Source: Bin5 sp965221345 (GTDB lineage Bacteria; Chloroflexota; Anaerolineae; Caldilineales; Caldilineaceae). From it: 64,000 nt of DNA. Location of the stretch: contig CBDCSD010000001.1 of NCBI GenBank assembly GCA_965221345.1, positions 930,001 through 994,000 on the forward strand, in the 5' to 3' direction. How positions within the stretch are numbered: the stretch's first letter is position 1; each line of letters begins with the position of its first letter. A program made the position numbers and the translations under genes. The notes under the pieces were generated by a model that was not told the DNA's origin, did no database searches, and saw only the letters and a program-made list of their open reading frames with translations. Of this stretch, positions 16,782 through 25,047 are shown piece after piece.

Positions 16782-17063
16782 CTACACCCTGCGCGTGCTT
16801 CTTTCCGACCTGATATGACCGCGAAAGAAACGTGTCGGCGCAAACTCACCCAGCTTGTGCCCGACCATGTTTTCCGTGATGTAAATCGGTACATGGCGGC
16901 GCCCGTCGTGAATCGCCAGCGTATGTCCGACAAACTGCGGAAAAATCGTCGAAGATCGCGACCAGGTCTTAAGTACCTTCCGTTCACCCGCCCGGTTCAT
17001 GTCTTCGACCTTCTTCAGTAGCCGTGGCTCGACATACGGTCCCTTCTTCAGGCTGCGTCCCAT
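16782..17063 (-). CDS. rpsS: 30S ribosomal protein S19
   Basis: A 93-residue S19, in the small-subunit head. MGRSLKKGPYVEPRLLKKVE and TWSRSSTIFPQFVGHTLAIHDGRRHVPIYITENMVGHKLGEFAPTRFFRGH are diagnostic. It is full length and sits 30 bp after rplB. Confidence 0.98.
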   Translation of the reverse strand: MGRSLKKGPYVEPRLLKKVEDMNRAGERKVLKTWSRSSTIFPQFVGHTLAIHDGRRHVPIYITENMVGHKLGEFAPTRFFRGHIRSERSTRRV

Positions 17064-17093
17064 CGAATCTCCTCCACATCTGCAAATTCGCTG

Positions 17094-17927
17094 CTATCGA
17101 CGCTTACTGCCGCGACGAATAATATTCTTGCCCGTTCTCTTGTTGCGCCGCGTGCGCTTGCCGAGCGCCGGCTTCCCCCATGGTGTCTTGGGACCCGGCA
17201 TACCAATCGGCGACCGCCCCTCCCCACCACCGTGAGGGTGGGATGAAGGATCCATCGCAATTCCCCGCACCGTCGGCCGTATACCTAGCCAGCGACGGCG
17301 ACCAGCCTTGCCTATCGAAATGTTGCTGTGATCCGGATTCGACACCTGCCCAATCGTCGCCAGACAGCCCATCTCTATAAAGCGCACCTCGCCACTGGGT
17401 AGACGCACTTGCGCACGCGGCCCCTCCTTGGCGACCAACTGCGCCGAAACGCCTGCACTCCGCACCAGCTGCGCTCCCCGACCCGGATACATCTCAATAT
17501 TGTGAATCTGCGTGCCCAACGGGATATTGCGGATCGGCAGCGCATTGCCCGGCCGAATCTCAGCGTCGGGACCGGATTCCAACACATCCCCAACCTGCAC
17601 ACCCAACGGCGCCACAATGTACCGTTTCTCACCATCCTCATAACTCAGCAGCGCAATGCGCGCACTGCGGTTCGGATCGTATTCAATCGACGTGACCCGC
17701 GCCGGAGCGCCATACCTGTCCCGCTTGAAATCGATTATGCGGTAGCGCCGCTTATGACCCCCACCACGGTGACGGACAGTGATACGCCCCTGGCTGTTGC
17801 GCCCGCCCGTCCTTTTCACAACCTCAGTTAACGAGCGTTCCGGCTTCGTACGCGTTATCGTCTCAAAAGTCGTGACGCTCATGTCCCGTCGCCCCGGAGA
17901 CGTGGGGCGGTATATCTTTACAGGCAT
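17094..17927 (-). CDS. rplB: 50S ribosomal protein L2
   Basis: A 277-residue L2, the conserved protein next to the peptidyl-transferase centre. It contains NSQGRITVRHRGGGHKRRYRIIDF, the middle SH3-like region with NIEMYPGRGAQLVRSAG, and the C-terminal VRGIAMDPSSHPHGGGEGRSPIGMPGPKTPWGKP, whose histidine is important for activity in the family. It sits between rplW and rpsS. Confidence 0.98.
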   Translation of the reverse strand: MPVKIYRPTSPGRRDMSVTTFETITRTKPERSLTEVVKRTGGRNSQGRITVRHRGGGHKRRYRIIDFKRDRYGAPARVTSIEYDPNRSARIALLSYEDGEKRYIVAPLGVQVGDVLESGPDAEIRPGNALPIRNIPLGTQIHNIEMYPGRGAQLVRSAGVSAQLVAKEGPRAQVRLPSGEVRFIEMGCLATIGQVSNPDHSNISIGKAGRRRWLGIRPTVRGIAMDPSSHPHGGGEGRSPIGMPGPKTPWGKPALGKRTRRNKRTGKNIIRRGSKRR

Positions 17928-18006
17928 AAAAATCTATCTCCGTTCGAGAAGAAAATGAAAAAGAGAAACAACCGGTCCCGTTTCTCCCCTCCTACTCCTG
18001 GATGTC

Positions 18007-18297
18007 TTAGACACCTTCAAAGAACTGAATGCTGTCTCCGCTATCCAGAGTCACAACCGCCTTCTTCCACGCCGACTTCCGCACCACCTTGCGTCGGCCT
18101 CGCATCCCCGTCTTGGCCGGCATCTTCATCACCCGCACGCCGACCACATTCACCCTGAAAGCGGTCTCCACTGCATCGCGAATCTGGAGCTTATTGGCCC
18201 TGGAATCAACCTCAAAAGTGTACTGATTGTTGAAATCGGCCGCATCGTACGACTTTTCTGTAATAATCGGGCGCTTTATCACTTCGTATACGTGCAT
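18007..18297 (-). CDS. rplW: 50S ribosomal protein L23
   Basis: A 96-residue L23, the main docking site at the tunnel exit for trigger factor and SRP. VIKRPIITEKSYDA, YTFEVDSRANKLQIRDAVETAFRVNVVGVR and KAVVTLDSGDSIQFFEGV are the family core. It sits 78 bp after rplD and upstream of rplB. Confidence 0.97.
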   Translation of the reverse strand: MHVYEVIKRPIITEKSYDAADFNNQYTFEVDSRANKLQIRDAVETAFRVNVVGVRVMKMPAKTGMRGRRKVVRKSAWKKAVVTLDSGDSIQFFEGV

Positions 18298-18375
18298 CAG
18301 GTTCTCCTCGTATCAGACACTGACTCGATCGTCTTGACCGCCGCCAACTGTCCGCATAGCCGGATTTGGCAGCAG

Positions 18376-19059
18376 CTAAGCAAGCCAGTCGTGTATGAAA
18401 TCGACCGAGGCCTGCGGCAAAAGAAGCATCTCATGGCCAAGCAGATCCTGAATGTTCAGATTGCCGCTGAGAAGTGACTTCGCCTGCGGCAGGTTGCTGA
18501 TCGACTTCTCGACAGCCATATCCCGCTCCGGCAATATGACGAGTACACTATCACTGCCCAGTTTCAGATCGGCTAGCGCCCGCATAAAATGCTTCGTTTT
18601 CGGCGCCTCCATCGTCAACTGCTCCAGAACTACGATCTGGTCCGCCCCAGCCTTCACACTCAGCGCACTCCGCAGAGCTGCCCTACGCATCTTCTTAGGC
18701 ATCTTCTGGGTGTACTTGCGCGGTGTGGGGCCAAATGCCGTCCCGCCCCCTACCCAAATAGGAGAACGGATCGAGCCATGCCGCGCCCGCCCGGTACCCT
18801 TCTGACGCCAGGGCTTGCGACCGCCCCCGCGCACCTCGCTACGCGACTTCGTCTTATGCGTACCCGCGCGCGCGTTAGCCAACTGCCTCACCAACGCCTG
18901 GTGCATCAGCCCCCGATTGATCGGTGCGGCAAATACCGTATCTTCCAACTCTATCTGACCGACCGCTTCACCGGCCATATTTCTGATTGGCACTTCCACC
19001 GTTTCGCCTCCGTACCAGTAGCTGCTGGTTTGCTGCAGGTTCGTCAATGTACGAACCAC
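18376..19059 (-). CDS. rplD: 50S ribosomal protein L4
   Basis: A 227-residue L4, whose loop reaches the exit tunnel and which autoregulates S10 operons in Gammaproteobacteria. The first 25 or so residues are an N-terminal addition before VPIRNMAGEAVGQIEL. NARAGTHKTKSRSEVRGGGRKPWRQKGTGRARHGSIRSPIWVGGG is the conserved extended loop. It sits 11 bp after rplC. Confidence 0.96.
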   Translation of the reverse strand: MVRTLTNLQQTSSYWYGGETVEVPIRNMAGEAVGQIELEDTVFAAPINRGLMHQALVRQLANARAGTHKTKSRSEVRGGGRKPWRQKGTGRARHGSIRSPIWVGGGTAFGPTPRKYTQKMPKKMRRAALRSALSVKAGADQIVVLEQLTMEAPKTKHFMRALADLKLGSDSVLVILPERDMAVEKSISNLPQAKSLLSGNLNIQDLLGHEMLLLPQASVDFIHDWLA

Positions 19060-19070
19060 AGGCCGCTGTC

Positions 19071-19700
19071 TTACGCTTTTACCGCCGTTCGAACAAGTAC
19101 CAAACCCAGACGTGGGCCGGGTACCGCGCCCTGAACGGCGATGAGATTGCGCTCCGCATCGACAAGAGCTACCTTCAGATTCTGCACAGTGACGCGCTCA
19201 TTGCCCATCTGCCCCGGGCCTTTGGCGCCAGGAAATGTATGACCCGGCGTCGTGCCCGCACCGCGCGACCCCGGTGCCCGGTGTCGATCCGACTGCCCAT
19301 GGGTCTTCGGCCCGCCGCGGAATCCGTGCCTCTTGACAGCGCCCGCAAAGCCCTTCCCCTTCGACGTGCCAGTCACATCAACAAGCTCGCCCTCCGCAAA
19401 TACGTCCGCCTTTATCACGTCGCCCGGCGCATGCCCCGCCCCGCTCGGCAAACGCAACTCGCGCACAAAACGCAGAGCAGGCATGTCGACCTTTCTCAAA
19501 TGACCGAGTTGGCCCTTGGTCAACTTGCGCTCCGGCAGCTCTTCAAACCCAACCTGAATCGCGTTGTAACCGTCCGTATCCTCAGCCTTCACCTGCGTGA
19601 CATAACAGGGACCAGCTTCGATTACCGTGACTGGCACCACCGCGCCGCTATCATCAAATAGCTGGGTCATCCCAATCTTGCGGCCCAATATCCCTTTCAC
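19071..19700 (-). CDS. rplC: 50S ribosomal protein L3
   Basis: A 209-residue L3, an assembly-initiating protein near the peptidyl-transferase centre. VKGILGRKIGMTQLF is the normal N-terminus, and KGFAGAVKRHGFRGGPKTHGQSDRHRAPGS is diagnostic. The frame is open 32 codons further upstream, but the GTG at 19,700 is preceded by GGAGGAG with 3-4 bp spacing and starts exactly at the conserved sequence, so I chose it. It follows rpsJ. Confidence 0.96.
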   Translation of the reverse strand: MKGILGRKIGMTQLFDDSGAVVPVTVIEAGPCYVTQVKAEDTDGYNAIQVGFEELPERKLTKGQLGHLRKVDMPALRFVRELRLPSGAGHAPGDVIKADVFAEGELVDVTGTSKGKGFAGAVKRHGFRGGPKTHGQSDRHRAPGSRGAGTTPGHTFPGAKGPGQMGNERVTVQNLKVALVDAERNLIAVQGAVPGPRLGLVLVRTAVKA

Positions 19701-19835
19701 TTGCTCCTCCAGAACCGACAGCGCGCTCGATAAAATTCCGACCGACTGCCGCATCGCCCAACTAGGCCCATTGCTTGCAGACTGGCATAAAACCAACCCG
19801 CTCTATCCATTCCGCGCATGGCCGCAAGCTGAGCC

Positions 19836-20144
19836 TTATAACTTAATCTCGATATCAACACCGGCGGGCAAATTCAGACGAGTGAGATTCTCAATCGTCT
19901 TGTTGCCTGGATCCACCACATCGATCAGACGCTTGTGAGTGCGAATCTCAAACTGCTCACGACTGTCTTTGTCGATAAACGGCGAACGCATCACCGTGAA
20001 CTTCTCAATCCTGGTAGGCAGAGGCACAGGCCCAACCACCTGGGCGCCCGTCTGCTCGGCAGCATTGACGATCTGCTTTGCCGATGCATCCAGGACGCGA
20101 TGATCGTATGCCTTGAGCTTGATACGGATCTTTTGCTTTGCCAT
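19836..20144 (-). CDS. rpsJ: 30S ribosomal protein S10
   Basis: A 102-residue S10, a small-subunit head protein that also acts in antitermination with NusB. MAKQKIRIKLKAYDHRVLD and VGPVPLPTRIEKFTVMRSPFIDKDSREQFEIRTHKRLIDV are diagnostic. The frame extends 17 codons upstream, but the ATG at 20,144 gives the standard N-terminus. It lies 75 bp after tuf, the head of the S10 cluster. Confidence 0.97.
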   Translation of the reverse strand: MAKQKIRIKLKAYDHRVLDASAKQIVNAAEQTGAQVVGPVPLPTRIEKFTVMRSPFIDKDSREQFEIRTHKRLIDVVDPGNKTIENLTRLNLPAGVDIEIKL

Positions 20145-20219
20145 GTAGTCTTCTCTCTTGTCGCGGTCCAGGAACAAAAAGTGTGGCGAGTGCATTCACT
20201 CGCCACAAACCTCTGTACA

Positions 20220-21419
<1,200 letters not shown>

Positions 21420-21529
21420 TAGGTTGCTGCCTCCTGCATAGTATTAATGGTCAAATCCGCTACCTCGCTACAATTCGAGCGAAAACTCCGAAGCGCGAAA
21501 AGGACGATATCATCAGTTACTGCTGCAAA

Positions 21530-21554
21530 CCGCCCACCAGGAATAGGTGGGCGG
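21530..21554. repeat. Inverted repeat in the leader between tRNA-Thr and tuf
   Basis: A perfect 9-bp inverted repeat (21,530-21,538 and 21,546-21,554, 7-base loop, GC-rich) lies about 110 bp upstream of tuf. There is no convincing T-tract on either side, so a Rho-independent terminator is unlikely. It could be a processing site separating the tRNAs from the tuf message, or a leader hairpin. The rest of 21,420-21,654 holds nothing else I can recognise. Confidence 0.55.
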
Positions 21555-21654
21555 CAATGATCCTGCGGCTCCCATACTCTATTGTCTAAAACGCAAACAA
21601 CCCTTAAGGTTCAGACCCGCCCAACTTCAGCGCGCCAACCCCGTTCGTCTCTGA

Positions 21655-21727
21655 AGCCCACAATCGGACTTGAACCGATGACCTCATTCTTACCAAGAAT
21701 GCGCTCTACCGACTGAGCTATGCGGGC
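21655..21727 (-). tRNA. tRNA-Thr(GGT)
   Basis: A 73-nt cloverleaf on the minus strand. The acceptor stem GCCCGCA pairs with TGTGGGC (one G-T), followed by discriminator T. The anticodon arm is CATTC-TTGGTAA-GAATG, giving anticodon GGT for ACC/ACT codons. The T loop contains GGTTCAAGTCC. CCA is not encoded. It is the tRNA nearest to tuf. Confidence 0.95.
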
Positions 21728-21762
21728 AGATCATTGCAACATCGAAATGCACCACCACTGAA

Positions 21763-21846
<84 letters not shown>

Positions 21847-21943
21847 ATTCTTATAGCGCTTGTATTAATGTGCCTCGTCTGCCCAGCCGCCCCCAACATT
21901 CCCAACAATCTCGAGCCGGCCACGGTCAATACGCCTCTACCGA

Positions 21944-22018
<75 letters not shown>

Positions 22019-22042
22019 GCGTGCTCAGACGACACCTGAGCG

Positions 22043-22070
22043 ATTATAACACACTCAAAGTGTTGGTCAA
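22043..22070 (-). promoter_or_regulatory. Strong sigma70-type promoter of the tRNA-tuf-S10 superoperon
   Basis: On the minus strand TTGACC (22,065-22,070), a 16-bp spacer and a perfect TATAAT (22,043-22,048) precede tRNA-Thr(TGT). The predicted transcription start is near 22,036, about 18 nt before the tRNA. It is the best promoter match at the head of the 20-kb minus-strand translation cluster. Confidence 0.8.
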
Positions 22071-22315
22071 ATCTGGATACGTCCAAATGCAAATACATTT
22101 CCTACACAACATTCCTGTTTGGGAACCCATCCGCACAAGGGCATCCAGACAAACGGGCATCCGGACAAACGGCCTCCTGTCCCCCACCCGCCAACTCCCC
22201 CAAATTGCCGCAACCCAAAACCTGATGCCTGCTGCCCAATGCCTCGCCCGGCGTAACGCCTACCAGGGCAATTGCATCAAATTGGGACAAACCCACGTGA
22301 GGCTGCCTGAATCGG

Positions 22316-22596
22316 GTAGGGGCCCCCCTTGTGGGCGCCCTTCTCAGGGCATAACGCCCAGAGAGGACAATTGGTAGGGGCACCCCTTGTGGGTGCCCTT
22401 CTCTAGGCATAACGCCCAAAGAAGACAATTGGTAGGGGCGCCCCTTGTGGGTGCCCTTCCCAGGGCATAACGCCTAAAACTGTGCAGATCGTAATGCGCT
22501 ATCGCAAATTCCAAACGTCTTTGGCAACTGGAGGCCGGTTTCTTGGCCGGCAAAAGAAGACAATTGGTAGGGGCGCCCCTTGTGGGCGCCCTTCGT
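22316..22596. repeat. 58-bp tandem palindromic repeats (four copies)
   Basis: Copies begin GTAGGGGC at 22,316, 22,374 and 22,432 (exact 58-bp period), with a fourth partial copy starting at 22,567. Each has a GC-rich hairpin: GGGCNCCC, a short CTTGT-type loop, then GGGYGCCC. Copies also share CATAACGCC and GA(A)GACAATTG segments between hairpins. The second and fourth copies pair perfectly with different bases (A-T versus G-C) and the third uses a G-T pair, so the stem appears conserved. The first copy carries one stem mismatch. It resembles REP-type intergenic palindromes, not CRISPR, since there are no unique spacers. Confidence 0.85.
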
Positions 22597-22988
22597 CGGC
22601 TATTTTGGCGTCCGAATTAAGATGCGTTTGCCCTGTAACGCCGACCCATCACCATTGCGCTCCTCTCCCCGCGCACTCGCAAGACCAGCGCCATCAACCG
22701 CGGCAGTGAGTCATACTGGCCCGACCATCGTCAAAGCGTGTGCCACCCAAAAAATCCGGGAGGCAACCGTTGTCTGAATAAGGATTCTCATGTCTGGCCG
22801 CCGCAAATGTCCAATATCCTTGAGTCTTCGCCTGTGAAGGGTCAAGTTGCTAAAATATAGTATTTTAATCTGTAGCCACCATCTGGTCCGGTCGCGGGGA
22901 GAGACCATGACGCGCAGCTCACTGTTATGTCACGCGCCTTTGTCACACTTTACGCCGCCGATCTGATGGGATACGCCTCCACTCTCAA

Positions 22989-23085
22989 GTGCATCCCAAT
23001 CCCTGCCCGCCAAGTGGTACCAATACCCTGTCCGGACCGAAGTCACCACTGCTCAGACAAATCTCTCAAAAAATCTGGGATGCAC
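22989..23085. repeat. Element with 10-bp inverted ends (copy A)
   Basis: GTGCATCCCA at 22,989-22,998 is the exact reverse complement of TGGGATGCAC at 23,076-23,085. The same terminal motif, with a longer arm, bounds a 106-bp segment at 55,172-55,277. The inner sequences do not align obviously. It may be a dispersed small repeat or the base of a long RNA stem. Confidence 0.5.
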
Positions 23086-23102
23086 CCCGCAAAGCCAGTC
23101 GA

Positions 23103-23131
23103 TTGAATCGGCCAAAAAGACGTGTTACAAT
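23103..23131 (+). promoter_or_regulatory. uvrC promoter, predicting a leaderless transcript
   Basis: TTGAAT (23,103-23,108), a 17-bp spacer and TACAAT (23,126-23,131) form a good sigma70-type promoter. The expected start, 6-8 nt after the -10 box, falls at about 23,138-23,139, which is the A of the uvrC ATG. No Shine-Dalgarno sequence precedes that ATG, so translation probably begins on a leaderless message. Confidence 0.7.
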
Positions 23132-23138
23132 CGAACCC

Positions 23139-25034
23139 ATGAAACGACGACTATCGCAACAGGTGCGGCGCAAGCTCGAAGAACTACCCAGCAAGCCCGG
23201 CTGCTATCTCATGTGGGACGAAAGTGCCAACGTTCTCTATGTGGGCAAAGCCTTGATCTTGCGCCATCGCGTGCGCAGCTATTTCCAACTCTCCGCCAAA
23301 CACTCTTCCCGCATCGAAGAAATGGTCGTCAAGGTGCGGGACATCACTTGGTGGGTCACCCCGACGGAGATGGAAGCGCTGATTCTCGAAAATGACCTCA
23401 TCAAACGCTACCAGCCCCACTACAATGTCATGCTCAAAGATGACAAGGGGTATCCCTATATCAAAGTTAACTGGCAGAATGACTTCCCCAAGGTGGAGCG
23501 CGTGCGCCTGACAAAAGACGACGGTGCCCGCTATTTTGGCCCCTTTACCAGCAGTTGGGCGGTTAGCCGCACGCTCGAGTCAATGCGCAAAGTCTTCCCC
23601 TACCTCGACTGTGACCGTTCCATCTCCGGCAACGACGAAAGCCCCTGCCTCTACTACCATCTCAAACTGTGTGGCGGCCCCTGCATCGGTGTCCAGAGCC
23701 GCACCGAATATCGCGAAGGCATCAGCCAACTGATCGATTTCCTCGAAGGCGACACCGATGCCGTGATGAACCAGTTGGATACCAGGATGCGCAATGCGGC
23801 CGAACGCTTCAACTTCGAATTGGCCGCCGTCTACCGGGACCGCATCACCGCCGCCCAACGTATCGTCCACCAGCAGAAAGTCGTGGGCGTCCAGAACGAC
23901 GACGAAGATGTCGTAGCCATCGCCCAGGACGCGAAATCCAGCGACACCGTTGTGCAAATCCTGATGGTACGCCGCGGCAGATTGATCGGAAGAGAGAACT
24001 TCGCCTTGCAAGGGGTTGAACTGTCCGAAACCACCGCCGAAAACCTGGGCGATCTGATCGGCATCTTCATCCAGCGCTTCTATGCTGACACTTCCCATGT
24101 CCCGCCCCGCCTGCTGGTCCAGTTCGTGCCCCGCACAAAAGACCTTCTGGCCGCCTGGCTGAGTAAGCTGCGCGGCGCCAAGGTCGAGATCCGCATGCCC
24201 CAGCGGGGCAAAAAACGCAAACTGATGGAGTTCGCAAAAAGCAATGCCGAGGAGTATTTACGCGTGCAGAAGGCCCAATGGGCCCAAGACACCAACCGCC
24301 AAACCGAAGCGCTGGCGGAACTCCAGGCCGCCCTCGCCCTCCACGTGCCCCCGACCCGTATCGAATGCTACGACATCAGCACTTTACAGGGAACCAATAC
24401 CGTCGGCTCCATGGTCGTGTTCGCCCGCGGCGCCCCCCTGAAATCCGCATACAAGCGCTTCAAGATCCGCGGAAAAGGCGCCCACGGCGAGCCCGACGAC
24501 TACGCCAGTATGCGGGAAATACTCCGCCGCCGCTTCCGCCGCGCCGTGGAAAATGACCCCGACCGGCCCGGCCGCAAACCGGCCGGCGCCAGCCATTGGA
24601 AATTGCTGCCAGACCTCATTATCGTTGATGGCGGTAAGGGCCAGCTCGGCGTAGCCACCGAAGTGTTGGCAGAGTTCGGTCTGCCCGACAGAGTGCCGGT
24701 AGTCGCTCTGGCAAAAAGGGAAGAGGAGATCTTTCTTCCCCAGCGCCGCAATCCGGTCCTTCTCCGCCGTGGCAGCCAGGCCTTCTACATGGTACAGCGC
24801 ATCCGCGATGAGGCCCACCGTTTCGCCGTCACCTATCATCGCAACCTGCGCCGAAAAGGGCAGACGACTACAGTGCTGGATACTCTGCCCGGCATCGGCC
24901 CCAGACGGCGTAAAGCGCTGCTCCTATTCTTCAACGGCGATCTCGAAAAGATGCGCCAGGCCACTCTGGATGAACTGCGGACCGTGCCGGGTATGAACCG
25001 GAAAGCCGCTCAAGCGGTCAAGGAGCATCTGTGA
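23139..25034 (+). CDS. uvrC: UvrABC system protein C (excinuclease subunit)
   Basis: A 631-residue UvrC, which makes both incisions around DNA lesions in nucleotide excision repair. The GIY-YIG nuclease is at about residues 13-95 (KPGCYLMWDESANVLYVGKA, with LILENDLIKRYQPHYNVMLKDDKGYPYI). The UVR/UvrB-binding segment is at about 200-240. The RNase H-like C-terminal nuclease has ECYDISTLQGTNTVGSMVVF and IIVDGGKGQL, and the tail has a helix-hairpin-helix LDTLPGIGPRRRKALL. The frame is open 50 codons upstream, but the ATG at 23,139 gives the normal N-terminus and matches the promoter. The next gene begins 13 bp downstream. Confidence 0.97.
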   Translation: MKRRLSQQVRRKLEELPSKPGCYLMWDESANVLYVGKALILRHRVRSYFQLSAKHSSRIEEMVVKVRDITWWVTPTEMEALILENDLIKRYQPHYNVMLKDDKGYPYIKVNWQNDFPKVERVRLTKDDGARYFGPFTSSWAVSRTLESMRKVFPYLDCDRSISGNDESPCLYYHLKLCGGPCIGVQSRTEYREGISQLIDFLEGDTDAVMNQLDTRMRNAAERFNFELAAVYRDRITAAQRIVHQQKVVGVQNDDEDVVAIAQDAKSSDTVVQILMVRRGRLIGRENFALQGVELSETTAENLGDLIGIFIQRFYADTSHVPPRLLVQFVPRTKDLLAAWLSKLRGAKVEIRMPQRGKKRKLMEFAKSNAEEYLRVQKAQWAQDTNRQTEALAELQAALALHVPPTRIECYDISTLQGTNTVGSMVVFARGAPLKSAYKRFKIRGKGAHGEPDDYASMREILRRRFRRAVENDPDRPGRKPAGASHWKLLPDLIIVDGGKGQLGVATEVLAEFGLPDRVPVVALAKREEEIFLPQRRNPVLLRRGSQAFYMVQRIRDEAHRFAVTYHRNLRRKGQTTTVLDTLPGIGPRRRKALLLFFNGDLEKMRQATLDELRTVPGMNRKAAQAVKEHL

Positions 25035-25047
25035 AGGAGTACTTGCA

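Larger units (their letters stand above)
22019..23102. other. Long intergenic region between the tRNA promoter and uvrC
   Basis: About 1.1 kb with no credible gene. It contains the tRNA promoter, the 58-bp palindromic repeats (22,316-22,596), an AT-rich perfect inverted repeat of 7-bp arms at 22,851-22,867 in otherwise GC-rich DNA, and one copy of a long inverted-repeat element (22,989-23,085). Short frames here coincide with the repeats and do not look like proteins. Confidence 0.7.

Noticed and set aside
21420..21654. Possible tRNA-Gly between tRNA-Thr(GGT) and tuf
   Set aside because: I looked for a cloverleaf because of the E. coli order and found only the 9-bp hairpin with no T-arm sequence.
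22102..22428. Minus-strand open frame of 108 codons over the palindromic repeats
   Set aside because: It is low complexity, follows the repeat period, has no similarity pattern and no ribosome-binding site.
22316..22596. Possible CRISPR array
   Set aside because: The units repeat without unique spacers of equal length, and no cas genes are nearby. The conserved part itself is a palindrome with variable linkers, so it is an intergenic repeat.
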